Assembly (NCBI RefSeq): GCF_900114415.1
Contig: NZ_FOSZ01000010.1
Location: forward strand, 1-64,000
Direction: 5' to 3'
Source of the DNA: Shimia haliotis
GTDB lineage: Bacteria; Pseudomonadota; Alphaproteobacteria; Rhodobacterales; Rhodobacteraceae
Length of the DNA: 64,000 bases
Shown: positions 29,218-38,014 of the stretch, one piece after another
Layout: each line of letters starts with the position of its first letter
Numbering within the stretch: position 1 is the stretch's first letter
Program-made: the position numbers and the translations under genes
The notes under the pieces: generated by a model
The model's database searches: none
What the model was told of the DNA's origin: nothing
Seen by the model: only the letters and a program-made list of their open reading frames with translations

Positions 29218-30297
29218 ATGAAGATTTTGGCTGTCGACGACGACGAAAACATCTGCGCGCTGCTCACAGAAGCAGTGACCGCCAAAACCAACCACGAGTT
29301 GATAACGGTGCCCTCCGGCCCCGAAGCGATCCGCGCAATCGCGCGACAGTCGACTCCGTTCGATTGCTTCCTTCTCGACATTCAAATGCCAATCATGGAC
29401 GGGATCACCCTGGCGGAGAAAATTCGCAAGACCAAAGGCTACGCCCGTACCCCGATCATCATGCTGACCGCCATGTCCCAGAAGCGCTATATCGACGGGG
29501 CTTTTGCTGCAGGCGCTACGGACTACATCACCAAACCGTTTGATTTTCTTGAACTCTTCAGCCGCATTAGCGTTGCGGACAAACTGGTCGGCGAACAACA
29601 GCGGGTCCTGGCCTCCGCGTCTGAAATGACCTCGCTCAAACGCGATTTGATCCAGAACACCGCGCACAGCCTGAACGAACCGGTCGAAGTAATTGGCGTG
29701 ACCCAAGTGGTCGGATACGTCGCCTTTGAGAACTACATTATGCAGCTGTCGCGCTCCAAATTGCTGCGCAGCTCCGTTTTCGCAGTAAAGATCGCGGGTG
29801 TCGAAAAGATTTTCAACAAGGCCGATCCCATCGCTTTCCGTCAAATGCTGACCGATATTTCTAGCGAGATCGTGTCCGTTCTGGCCGACAATGGCGCAAT
29901 GGCAGCCTATCGCGGCAACGGCGTGTTCCTGTGCCTCTTGCCCCGCAACAACGGCTTTTCCCATCAGCGCTACGAGTTGGACCTGAACTCCCGACTGGAA
30001 TTCTGCCCATCCCTGCGCGACATCCAGGCGCCAACCAAAGTCTGTGTTGGTGAACCGTTCAGCCTTCGCTCACTGACCCGCGCCGGTGCGCTTTTCAGCC
30101 TGCAAAAAGCGTCCGCAAGTGCCGAAACCCGTGCCAAAAGCCAGAAAGAAGTGCTCGCGCTCCTGCGCAAGTCGGTCCGCATGGCCCCCCGCAACGGTTT
30201 TCAGACCGAAATGGAGCGACGGGCCTATGAGGTCTTGTTGCAGGATGCGCTTCGAGAAGACAGTGCCGGAGACCGTCCGGCAACCGCATATGGCTAA
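29218..30297 (+). CDS. Response regulator with receiver domain and degenerate GGDEF-like domain
   Basis: The N-terminal receiver (about 1-125) has acidic residues 7-9, phosphoacceptor Asp54 in FLLDIQMPIMDG, the conserved Thr in IMLTAMS and Lys in ITKPFD. The C-terminal part (about 170-275) follows the diguanylate cyclase pattern, but the signature is RGNGVF in place of GGDEF and the metal-binding Asp positions are lost, so it should not make c-di-GMP. Total length is 359 aa. It is convergent with luxI across a shared terminator and lies near a histidine kinase, Hpt protein and receiver. It may act as a phosphorylation-controlled binding or scaffold protein. Confidence 0.85.
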   Translation: MKILAVDDDENICALLTEAVTAKTNHELITVPSGPEAIRAIARQSTPFDCFLLDIQMPIMDGITLAEKIRKTKGYARTPIIMLTAMSQKRYIDGAFAAGATDYITKPFDFLELFSRISVADKLVGEQQRVLASASEMTSLKRDLIQNTAHSLNEPVEVIGVTQVVGYVAFENYIMQLSRSKLLRSSVFAVKIAGVEKIFNKADPIAFRQMLTDISSEIVSVLADNGAMAAYRGNGVFLCLLPRNNGFSHQRYELDLNSRLEFCPSLRDIQAPTKVCVGEPFSLRSLTRAGALFSLQKASASAETRAKSQKEVLALLRKSVRMAPRNGFQTEMERRAYEVLLQDALREDSAGDRPATAYG

Positions 30298-30300
30298 GCA

Positions 30301-30331
30301 AAAAGACCGGCTGCCTCAGCCGGTCTTTTTG
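30301..30331. terminator. Bidirectional terminator between the response regulator and luxI
   Basis: AAAAGACCGGCTG (30301-30313) and CAGCCGGTCTTTT (30317-30329) form a perfect 13-bp stem with a CCT loop and T runs on both strands. Confidence 0.95.
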
Positions 30332-30349
30332 CTTTCAACGTCGCTTGAA

Positions 30350-30937
30350 TCAATGCGGGAAGGAATTCAAATCCATTTTCGCCACCTGCACCCGCGCACC
30401 ATCAATAAGCATCACCGGGCCCGCTGGTTCAGCGACCAAACCAAGTCGACCGATCCACCGCGACCAAACAGCCGGCACCAATCCCAGAACTTCACGCGCA
30501 TTCAGTTCACGCGAGGTTTCAATCAACTTCATCATCAGCTGCGTCTGCACCTTGGTGCGTTGCTCTGCCGGCACCTTATGTGACACGAAAACACGGCTGG
30601 ATTCCCAGATATCAGGGTCCACCGGTGCTTCGAAATTCAAAAGGTCGGAGGGGATCGAGTCGAGCATGCCGCGCTGTGCGTCACGGATCATATAGGTATA
30701 CATGCCGCATTTGGCAGTCGTCGGCGTCAACCGGATGCCTGCAAGAATGGAGTCCCCTTCGTGTACCGCAATCCATCGGCTTGCTGGGGTGTCGTACTGG
30801 TCGTACTCCATGCCCTCGGCCTCTGGCAGGTCCCAATTGTTCTGAACAATGAAGGACTGCTTTCGCGCCTTCAAAAGGTTGACCATCAGTTCGCCATGCT
30901 GGTGCATGTTCTCAAACGATAGAGTGGTCGCAAGCAT
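30350..30937 (-). CDS. luxI: LuxI-family acyl-homoserine-lactone synthase
   Basis: This 195-aa synthase joins an acyl chain to S-adenosylmethionine to make an AHL signal. The LuxI invariant residues are all visible: Arg25, Phe29, Trp35, Asp46, Asp49, Arg69 and the ESSR motif (WESSRVFVS). I start at ATG 30937, preceded by GGAGACAAGG; the frame is open 19 codons further without similarity. No luxR-type gene is adjacent or anywhere in the window, which is unusual for this family. The acyl-chain length cannot be predicted. It is convergent with the REC/GGDEF-like regulator. Confidence 0.92.
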   Translation of the reverse strand: MLATTLSFENMHQHGELMVNLLKARKQSFIVQNNWDLPEAEGMEYDQYDTPASRWIAVHEGDSILAGIRLTPTTAKCGMYTYMIRDAQRGMLDSIPSDLLNFEAPVDPDIWESSRVFVSHKVPAEQRTKVQTQLMMKLIETSRELNAREVLGLVPAVWSRWIGRLGLVAEPAGPVMLIDGARVQVAKMDLNSFPH

Positions 30938-31483
30938 TGCGCCTTGTCTCCGGATTTTAGTCGCCACAAAGGAAAAACACTCTAACCGGACCACGTAACG
31001 AAACTGGGGACCGGGAACGCGCTCGAAACCAAAATACCACGCACCACACTACAAGCAGCCAAGGCGTTGCAAACCCATCCCCTACGGTTGCTCCCGCGCG
31101 CGGCACGCCTTTTTTGCACTACGGCGGCGTGTCTCACACTCAAGTTTCCAACGCGTTCTGCGTCCGAAGCGGTGCAATTTCTCGACTACTCGCTACAATT
31201 GACGCATAATTTTCGACACTTTCCAACTAAAAAAATCACGAACTTTCAGTAACGTGCGGTAGTTTGCTCAGTCTGTGGTTGAAATACCCACTCATATCTC
31301 CCGCATTTTGTCTTTTTCGAAGGCGCAACAATGCCCCTGCTTAATTCGGAGGCAATTTCAACTGACGCGGTCGCTGCGGTTTCTCATTAATTTCCAGAGT
31401 CGACCATGAATTCGCCCACATTGACCGACAACTTGCCAAGCATGGCGGCACGTAGCCGTCGACACCTGAGACGAGGCGGAACG
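30938..31483. other. Long intergenic region between luxI and an unknown gene
   Basis: About 545 bases, AT-richer than the flanks, especially 31185-31260. It must contain the divergent promoters. I see no convincing lux-box dyad and no RNA gene. A frame open from 31406 adds 26 residues to the next gene but lacks a ribosome site. Confidence 0.5.
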
Positions 31484-31867
31484 ATGCAGCCATATTTCAT
31501 GAATTTTCACGTAAAAGGTGAAGTTGCCGGAACGTTGCTCATGAAATCGCCGGAACCCAAGCTGCTTGTGGATATCTCTCCTGAACCCGCAACACAGGCT
31601 CAGGCCCCTGGATTTCGCTATCCGGCCAGGGTTTGCTTTACAGTGCGAGAACATCAGCTGATCAAGCGTTTTCAGTCTCTGATTTCAATCGGTGATGTGA
31701 TCGAAGCACACGGCAGCTTCGCGCAAACAGGCTACCTCCCTCAGGGAAATCGCCATGTGGACACCATCTTCGAAATGCGCAGCTTTCAGCAACGCAGCGT
31801 CAAAATTCCCGAACTCACCTATGGCGGGCACATTTTTTCACTGCCGCATTCTTGCCTGCCAAACTAA
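31484..31867 (+). CDS. Unknown small protein, possibly OB-fold-like
   Basis: This 127-aa protein begins MQPYFMNFHVKGEVAG, with a GAGG site seven bases upstream; an ATG at 31406 in the same frame has no ribosome site. It is rich in beta-prone segments (ARVCFTVREHQLI, GDVIEAHGSF, DTIFEMRSFQQRS) that suggest a small barrel of OB or similar fold. It has no signal peptide or membrane segment. I do not recognise a named family. It lies between luxI (divergent) and the histidine kinase (same strand, 112 bases, with a CtrA-type site between). Confidence 0.7.
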   Translation: MQPYFMNFHVKGEVAGTLLMKSPEPKLLVDISPEPATQAQAPGFRYPARVCFTVREHQLIKRFQSLISIGDVIEAHGSFAQTGYLPQGNRHVDTIFEMRSFQQRSVKIPELTYGGHIFSLPHSCLPN

Positions 31868-31923
31868 GGCCATCCGACCAAATCTTGGCCCATCCAGTCC
31901 ATTCTGCGGCCACATTCCTAGAG

Positions 31924-31938
31924 TTAAGTAAATGTTAA
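31924..31938. promoter_or_regulatory. Candidate CtrA-binding site upstream of the histidine kinase
   Basis: TTAA-GTAAATG-TTAA exactly matches the full CtrA consensus TTAA-N7-TTAA. It lies 42 bases before the kinase ATG. CtrA controls motility, gene-transfer agents and signalling genes in Rhodobacterales. Confidence 0.65.
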
Positions 31939-31979
31939 GCACGAGTCCGCACCGGGCTGGCTAACATGGGAAGATCGCT

Positions 31980-33416
31980 ATGTCGCTCGACAAATCTCAC
32001 TCCGACAACCGGATACAATCGCTGGCCTTGCGCTGGCGGCGGCGGCTCGAGGTGTTTTTCCCGTCCAAAAGGATCACAGTCGAACAAGCGCGCCGACTGA
32101 AAAAGCAAATGCACGACTTTTCCCGTGGCGGCCTTGCCTTGTTCTGGCAGCGTCAGGGCATCTATGCCGGGGCTGCGATCCTGTGTGGCTTCTACTATTC
32201 CATTCCGATCGCCGTGCTCTGCTACGTGCTGTGTCAGCTCACCGATCTTTTTGACAGTTTCATCTCCCTGCGCGTTATCAACCGCAAGGATCACTCGTTC
32301 CGCCATTCCATCGTTCTTTTGAAATGGCTTTTTCTGTCAAACACACTAAGCACTCTGGCTGTCGCAATCTTCACCTACCTGATTGCCAAACTCGAAGGCC
32401 CCACCGAACACTTTTCGTCCCTCTTCTTCCTGTTTGCCGCGGGTCTGTTTGCTGCGGTCAACAACCACCAACTGCCGCAAGTACTGGCGGTACGCCTTAT
32501 CGTTTACGGCGCCCTCTTCATTTATATTCCGGGGGCGGACATCTGGAACCAGCACACCTCATACCAATCGACGGCTTGGCTGCACTTTGCGACCTCGCTG
32601 TTTGTGCTCTACTTCGTTCTGGAATGTTCGGTCATCTTTTTGCGGCTCTATCAAAAAGGGCTGGATCAACTTGACGAACTTCGCGCCGAGCGTGACCGCG
32701 CGCAAGAAAGCTACGAAGTCAAATCTCAGTTTGTGTCCGTGGTCAGCCATGAGTTGCGCACACCGCTGACTTCAATCAACGGCTCCCTGACATTGCTGCG
32801 AGACTCGGATCTGTCCAAAAATCCCGACAGTGCCGCGCGCATGTTGGACATCGCACACAAAAACAGCCTGCGCCTGTCCAAACTGATCAACGACCTGCTC
32901 GATATTCAGAAGATGGAAGCCCACAAGATGACGTACATCTTTGCTTCCGTCGATCTTGGGGAACTGATCGATGAAGCGGCGGAATCCGTGACCCCCTATG
33001 CTGATCAGTTCGAGACCACCATTCGCGTCACCCAGCCGAAACAGCCGATCACCATTCGTGGCGATCATGAGCGCATGATGCAGGTGTTGGACAACTTGCT
33101 GTCAAACGCTGTGAAATTCTCGCATCCGGGATCCTACATCGAGCTTGGCGCATCCCTGCAAGACGGTCTCCCCATGTTGGAAGTCCGCGACTATGGCATC
33201 GGCATTCCCGATGACGCACATAACAAAGTTTTTGAAAAATTCTCACAGGTCGACAACTCGGACCGTCGTGATTTTGACGGCACCGGCCTTGGTCTTTCTA
33301 TTGTCCGTCAGATCGTCGAAGATCACGATGCGGAAATCGACTTCGAAAGCGCCCCCGGCGAGGGCACCCGTTTCTTTATTACATTCCCCGTCGCGCCTGA
33401 TACAGCCGACGAATAA
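31980..33416 (+). CDS. Membrane-bound sensor histidine kinase
   Basis: This 478-aa kinase has about five or six N-terminal membrane segments (roughly residues 60-225) with short loops and no large periplasmic domain. A short linker leads to HisKA with His257 in VVSHELRTPLTS, then HATPase with the N box LDNLLSNAVKF, G1 DYGIGIPDD and G2 DGTGLGLSIVRQ. An integral membrane sensor suggests it detects a membrane-soluble or membrane-state signal. It lacks its own receiver; the next gene is an Hpt protein and the one after, convergent, a single receiver, which suggests a phosphorelay. The preceding CtrA-type site suggests cell-cycle-linked expression. Confidence 0.92.
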   Translation: MSLDKSHSDNRIQSLALRWRRRLEVFFPSKRITVEQARRLKKQMHDFSRGGLALFWQRQGIYAGAAILCGFYYSIPIAVLCYVLCQLTDLFDSFISLRVINRKDHSFRHSIVLLKWLFLSNTLSTLAVAIFTYLIAKLEGPTEHFSSLFFLFAAGLFAAVNNHQLPQVLAVRLIVYGALFIYIPGADIWNQHTSYQSTAWLHFATSLFVLYFVLECSVIFLRLYQKGLDQLDELRAERDRAQESYEVKSQFVSVVSHELRTPLTSINGSLTLLRDSDLSKNPDSAARMLDIAHKNSLRLSKLINDLLDIQKMEAHKMTYIFASVDLGELIDEAAESVTPYADQFETTIRVTQPKQPITIRGDHERMMQVLDNLLSNAVKFSHPGSYIELGASLQDGLPMLEVRDYGIGIPDDAHNKVFEKFSQVDNSDRRDFDGTGLGLSIVRQIVEDHDAEIDFESAPGEGTRFFITFPVAPDTADE

Positions 33417-33434
33417 CCCTCGGAGATTTGAGCC

Positions 33435-33773
33435 GTGTTTCCCCTAGAGCACCAAGATAAGTTTGCCAAACTGCGCGCCCATTTTGTTCAAACCCTTCCC
33501 GCTCGCGAAGCGGAAATCGAGGAACTGGTCACTGCCTTGATGGAACACGGCCCAAGCCGCAAGGTGTATGAAAACCTGTTCATTGCCACACACAAACTTG
33601 CAGGCATATCAGCAACCTACGGGATGGCCGCTTTGGGCAGTCGCGCGGAACAGGCCGAAGCCCTGATCGACAGCGCACGCAAAAACCGGCCCGACGAAGA
33701 ACAGTTTTACGCAATTCTCGCGGCGACCGATGTTCTGACAGAGGAAATCCGGCGGATTGCGGAAATAGACTAA
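33435..33773 (+). CDS. Hpt (histidine phosphotransfer) domain protein
   Basis: This 112-aa all-helical protein has the phosphotransfer motif with His53 in THKLAGISATYG. It starts at GTG 33435, with CGGAG upstream and 18 bases after the kinase stop, so it is in the kinase operon. It should carry phosphate from a receiver to another receiver or act back on the kinase. Its stop (33771-33773) overlaps the stop of the convergent receiver gene. Confidence 0.85.
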   Translation: MFPLEHQDKFAKLRAHFVQTLPAREAEIEELVTALMEHGPSRKVYENLFIATHKLAGISATYGMAALGSRAEQAEALIDSARKNRPDEEQFYAILAATDVLTEEIRRIAEID

Positions 33774-34162
33774 CCTGCCGAGGCAGCCATGGTCCTGATC
33801 TGGTCCGGTAAGGCCACTGGATCAAAGGGTTTTTGAATGGCCCCGACCGCCAACGTCTTGATGTCGTCCTGATGTTCGGTCGCCACATTTTTGGACGTCA
33901 TAAAGATAGCAGGCGCGGTCACCGAAGTGCGCTCTCGGATCGCGACCAGCGTTTCAACACCGGTCATGCCGGGCATCATCATATCCAGAAGGATCACGTC
34001 GGGCGAAAAATCTTCGACCTTTTCAAGTGCATCCATCCCATCGGCGCACTGCAGCACCTCGTACCCTCCGAGGTCGGCCAACGCCAAATAGGCGATCTCT
34101 CGAATATCGGGATCATCCTCTACGTGCAGAATTTTTCGGATATCCGTCATTGCCGTATCCAT
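33770..34162 (-). CDS. Single-domain response regulator (CheY-like)
   Basis: This 130-aa receiver has acidic residues VEDD (14-17), phosphoacceptor Asp60 in VILLDMMMPGMTG, the Thr/Ser position in IFMTSKN and Lys in IQKPFDP. It has no output domain, so it signals by protein contact or as a phosphate sink. The start could be ATG 34162 or ATG 34150; neither has a strong ribosome site. It is convergent with hpt, with overlapping stops, and its promoter region holds an AAGCCTTTT/AAAAGGCTT hairpin (34193-34213). Confidence 0.9.
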   Translation of the reverse strand: MDTAMTDIRKILHVEDDPDIREIAYLALADLGGYEVLQCADGMDALEKVEDFSPDVILLDMMMPGMTGVETLVAIRERTSVTAPAIFMTSKNVATEHQDDIKTLAVGAIQKPFDPVALPDQIRTMAASAG

Positions 34163-34345
34163 TTACCCATCCACCCGACAAACTAGTGCTCGAAGCCTTT
34201 TTTTAAAAGGCTTTCGCAAACTTAAGCGCAAGCTGTGACCAATCTGCGTCGCATTCGTTCGCGCAGTAACGTCGCGTTCACGCGCATGCGCCGCCTTTGC
34301 CTAGCTCCTGACGCGGCATAGTTTGGCACCAACGAGGAGAACACC

Positions 34346-35110
34346 ATGACCGAAACAGCGATCCTGCAAGAGCGGCAGAGCAACGCCCTGATCTTGACCT
34401 TGAACGATCCCGAACGACTGAACCCGATCGGCATTCAAATGCGCGAAGCGCTAAGCAGCGCTTTGGAGAGCGCCGAAGCGGATCCTTCTTTGCGAGCCAT
34501 CATCATCACAGGCGCAGGTGGCAATTTCTGTTCCGGCGGGGACATTTCCACCATGGATGCGCCGCAGCGCCTCAAGCGCATCAACTTTGAGCGGGTCAAA
34601 CATCTCGCCAACCAGATCACCGGCGCGTCGGTGCCGGTGATTGCCGCGGTCGAGGGCTGGGCCGCAGGGGCGGGTCTGGCTGTGGCCATGCTGTGTGATA
34701 CTGTCATCGCCGGAAAATCCGCACGCTTCATTTCGGCTTTCCCAAAGATCGGCCTGATGCCGGATTACGGCCTGCTTGGTTCATTGCCCGCCCGTGTCGG
34801 ACAATCCCGCGCCCGCCAAATCATGCTTTATGCCAAACCGGTCAGTGCCCCGGACGGGCTAGACTATGGAATGGTCGATACGCTGTGCGAAGATGGGGAG
34901 GCCTTGGCGGAAGCGCTCAAACTGGCGCAACACGTCGAAACCCTCGCCCCGGGAGCGCTGCGCGCCATCAAAGCCTTTGACTCAGGCCGTCTTGACCGCG
35001 CAATCGACTACGAACGCGACGTTCAGCCCGGCCTTCTTGACAGCGACAACGCCAAAGAAGGCCGCGCCGCATTTTTTGAAAAACGCCCACCGAACTTCAG
35101 ATCTGTTTGA
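34346..35110 (+). CDS. Enoyl-CoA hydratase/isomerase family protein (PaaG-like)
   Basis: This 254-aa crotonase-fold enzyme has the oxyanion-hole segment GNFCSGGDIS and GWAAGAGLAVA. Where hydratases carry catalytic Glu it reads FPKIGLMPDYG, with Asp, as in PaaG-type isomerases (1,2-epoxyphenylacetyl-CoA isomerase), so isomerase activity is at least as likely as hydration. No other phenylacetate genes are nearby. ACGAGGAGAACACC precedes the ATG. It stands alone and ends at a terminator. Confidence 0.87.
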   Translation: MTETAILQERQSNALILTLNDPERLNPIGIQMREALSSALESAEADPSLRAIIITGAGGNFCSGGDISTMDAPQRLKRINFERVKHLANQITGASVPVIAAVEGWAAGAGLAVAMLCDTVIAGKSARFISAFPKIGLMPDYGLLGSLPARVGQSRARQIMLYAKPVSAPDGLDYGMVDTLCEDGEALAEALKLAQHVETLAPGALRAIKAFDSGRLDRAIDYERDVQPGLLDSDNAKEGRAAFFEKRPPNFRSV

Positions 35111-35123
35111 AGCGCGACAAAAC

Positions 35124-35160
35124 AAAAGCCCCCGCAACCAACCGGCTGCGGGGGCTTTTC
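35124..35160. terminator. Bidirectional terminator
   Basis: AAAAGCCCCCGCA (35124-35136) and TGCGGGGGCTTTT (35147-35159) form a 13-bp stem between the convergent crotonase and molybdenum hydroxylase genes. Confidence 0.95.
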
Positions 35161-35168
35161 ATGTCAGA

Positions 35169-37409
35169 TCACACAAAATCAACGTGATGATAAAGCGGCA
35201 ACTCGCGGATGCGCTTCCCCGTGGCTGCGAAAATCGCGTTCGCCAGCGCCGGTGCCGCCGGCGGCACGGGCGGCTCACCGATGCCCCGCACCTTGTCCGA
35301 GTTCTCCATCCCTTTGACAAAGATTTCCGGACATTGATGCATGCGCATACCTTCGGCGTCCCAATAATTGGCCTGCTCCGCCATGCCATCCGAATACGTG
35401 ATCTCGCTGTTCATCGCATGACCCAGAGCAAAGATAACGCCCCCTTGCACAAGGTTCTCAAAGTTCACGGGATCAATCACTGTTCCCACATCCGCAGCCA
35501 CCCAGACCTTGTCGATCCGAATGCCGTCATCGGTGTTGGTTACTTCGATCACTTCCGCGGTTGGCACGCCGAAACTCTCGACAAAGGCAACCCCGCGACC
35601 CTGATTAACCCCAAGCGGACTGCCCCAATTCGACATCTCGCCCACGGCCTCAAGCACTTTGCGGCTCACGTCATGCTCCATCAGGCGGATGCGCTCCGCC
35701 AGAGGATCCGCTCCGGCTTCATGGATCAACTCGTCCAGCAAGCTATCAAAGAAAAACCCGCCCGCCGACGCCCCGACAGACCGCCAGCTTGATGTCGGCG
35801 CAAGCTCCGGAACGCGATAGGCACGCATACGAAAATTCTCCAAAGAGTATGGATTGTTCCAAGCCCCTGCGGAAATCTGTGTGTCCGGTCCCGGCACCGA
35901 GATGCCCGCACGCCCCATTTGCGAATTGATCACCGATGGCATCGCCACCGACAGATCCATCGCGACAACTTTGCCGTCCTTCACGGCGCCAGCGCCGCGC
36001 GCCATGCCGATGTGACGCGGAAAGTCGTGTGCGAAATCTTCTTCACGGGAATAGGTCAGCTTAACCGGTGTGCCACGCATTTGGTTCGCAACCTCGGCCG
36101 CCAGCTTGACGTGCTCGAATTCCAGCCGATGACCAAAACTGCCGCCCATGTACTGGTTCACAAAATCGACCTGTTCCGGATCATGTCCAGTGACCGCTGC
36201 CACCTGCTGTTGCAGCATGCGCGGGATCTGGTGGCCGGTCCACACCGTCACCTTGCCGTCCTCGACCAGAACAGTTGCGTTCAGTGGCTCCAGCGGCGCA
36301 TGCGCCACATAGGGAACGCGATAGTCGGCCGCGACCGCTTTGCCACCGGCAAGCGCCTGATCCACATCGCCATCGGCACGCCATTCCTTGTCCAGCCGAT
36401 CATCCGAAAAAGATGCTTCCACTTCGGCCCAATGGTCAGACTGTTCCGCAGGATAAGGAGCAGGCCCCCAATCAAATTCAATCGCCTCTGCGGCTTTGAT
36501 CGCGCGCCAGGTGTTGTCGGCGACCACCGCAACGCCGCCAGTGACGTCCACCACCTTTTGAACGCCGCGCATGGTCTTGGCCTCAGTGGCGTCATACCCG
36601 TTCAAGGCACCGCCCTGTCGGGGATTGCAAACCACCGCAGCATGCACCGCGCCCTCAATTTCAACGTCGATGCCATAGGCCTGCGTACCCGTTGATTTTG
36701 CTACGATATCAAGGCGCTGCATTGGTTTGCCGATCAACCGCCACTCACTTGGGTCACGCAGCACAATGTCGCGCACCGGCTCAAGCTTGGCCGCCTCCGC
36801 CGCCAATGCGGTATAGGCCAGCTCTGTGCCATCCGGCAAAATCACCTTGCCGTTCGCTGTTTTGAGCTGTGCCACCGGCACGCCCGATACATTGGAGGCC
36901 GCCAGCTTCAGTGTTTCGCGCGCCATCGCACCGGCTTCGCGCAGCTTCACAAAACTGTCGGGCACAGAACTCGACCCGCCTGTACCTTGCATGCCCAAAA
37001 GCTTGAGTGCACCGCCCATTACCTTGCGCGTGGTTTCCGCTGCAAACCCGCGATCGGTTGACAGATACGGCACCCCGTCCTCTGCCATCGCGCGGTTCCA
37101 ATAGGCTTTGTCGGGCTTGCCGAAAGAGGTCTCGACCTGATCAAGCTCCACATCCAGTTCCTCGGCGATCAGCGCCGCCTGGACATGCATCACGCCTTGT
37201 CCTTTGTCGCCATGCGAACCGATCAGCGTGATCTTGTCGCTGTCAATCAAAACCCAAGGATTGAATGTTGCCGAGCCATCCACCAACCCGTCCTTCAACG
37301 GGTTTTCAAATGGCGTACGTACCTTGTAAACGCCAAAAGCCACGCCACCAGCCACTGCTGCCGCCCCAATCAGGAACGTCCGGCGGGCGATTGTTCCAAC
37401 CTTACCCAT
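35169..37409 (-). CDS. Molybdenum hydroxylase large subunit (xanthine dehydrogenase family, IorB-like)
   Basis: This 746-aa aldehyde/isoquinoline oxidoreductase-type subunit binds the molybdopterin cofactor. A twin-arginine signal, RRTFLIGAAAVAGG near residues 10-23, indicates folded export to the periplasm. The active-site Glu lies in GIGEPPVPPAAPALANA at the C-terminus. The [2Fe-2S] partner gene lies just upstream. I start at ATG 37409, seven bases after AGGAGG, not the GTG two codons earlier. The usual third partner (a cytochrome c) is not adjacent. The substrate is unknown, probably an aldehyde or N-heterocycle. Confidence 0.92.
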   Translation of the reverse strand: MGKVGTIARRTFLIGAAAVAGGVAFGVYKVRTPFENPLKDGLVDGSATFNPWVLIDSDKITLIGSHGDKGQGVMHVQAALIAEELDVELDQVETSFGKPDKAYWNRAMAEDGVPYLSTDRGFAAETTRKVMGGALKLLGMQGTGGSSSVPDSFVKLREAGAMARETLKLAASNVSGVPVAQLKTANGKVILPDGTELAYTALAAEAAKLEPVRDIVLRDPSEWRLIGKPMQRLDIVAKSTGTQAYGIDVEIEGAVHAAVVCNPRQGGALNGYDATEAKTMRGVQKVVDVTGGVAVVADNTWRAIKAAEAIEFDWGPAPYPAEQSDHWAEVEASFSDDRLDKEWRADGDVDQALAGGKAVAADYRVPYVAHAPLEPLNATVLVEDGKVTVWTGHQIPRMLQQQVAAVTGHDPEQVDFVNQYMGGSFGHRLEFEHVKLAAEVANQMRGTPVKLTYSREEDFAHDFPRHIGMARGAGAVKDGKVVAMDLSVAMPSVINSQMGRAGISVPGPDTQISAGAWNNPYSLENFRMRAYRVPELAPTSSWRSVGASAGGFFFDSLLDELIHEAGADPLAERIRLMEHDVSRKVLEAVGEMSNWGSPLGVNQGRGVAFVESFGVPTAEVIEVTNTDDGIRIDKVWVAADVGTVIDPVNFENLVQGGVIFALGHAMNSEITYSDGMAEQANYWDAEGMRMHQCPEIFVKGMENSDKVRGIGEPPVPPAAPALANAIFAATGKRIRELPLYHHVDFV

Positions 37410-37420
37410 GTTCACGCCTC

Positions 37421-37870
37421 CTACAGCTTGGTCGCAGCGGTTTTAACCGCGGCGCGAATGCGGGGATAAGTGCCACAGCGACAGAGGTTGCCGCTCATTG
37501 CCTCGTCTATTTCGGCATCCGACGGCATCTTGATCTCGGCAAGCAACGACGCCGCCTGCATGATCTGACCAGACTGACAATAGCCGCACTGGGCGACCTG
37601 ATGCTCGACCCAAGCCTCTTGAACCGCGTGCATCGCGTCAGGTGTGCCCAACCCGTTGATCGTTGTGACCTCGCCGTCAACATCGGATACAGCGGTCTGA
37701 CAGGACCGCACAGCGACACCGTCGATATGCACCGTACAAGCCCCGCAGGCCGCGACGCCGCAGCCGTATTTCACACCTTTGATATTTAGTTCGTCTCTCA
37801 AAACCCAAAGAAGTGGCATATCATCTTCGACATCCACATCATGACGTTTCCCATCCACGACCAGTTGCAT
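37421..37870 (-). CDS. [2Fe-2S] subunit of the molybdenum hydroxylase (IorA-like)
   Basis: This 149-aa protein has an N-terminal plant-type ferredoxin domain with [15 protein letters not shown] and a distal Cys (RSC), and a C-terminal four-helix domain with CGYCQSGQ and [10 protein letters not shown]. This gives the two [2Fe-2S] clusters that pass electrons from the molybdenum centre. It has no export signal of its own and would be carried out with the Tat-bearing large subunit. It is first in the two-gene operon. Confidence 0.95.
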   Translation of the reverse strand: MQLVVDGKRHDVDVEDDMPLLWVLRDELNIKGVKYGCGVAACGACTVHIDGVAVRSCQTAVSDVDGEVTTINGLGTPDAMHAVQEAWVEHQVAQCGYCQSGQIMQAASLLAEIKMPSDAEIDEAMSGNLCRCGTYPRIRAAVKTAATKL

Positions 37871-38014
37871 TAGCTGCCTCCCGTAAACCTGGCTCCTGCT
37901 TGCGTAGGATCTAAAGTAAACAGGACATCAACACTTTCCACTCGCAGATCGTGCCAAACGACATGCAGGTTGTGACAACTTGCGTTTTACACAGTCACGA
38001 AACTGGGAGGAGGG

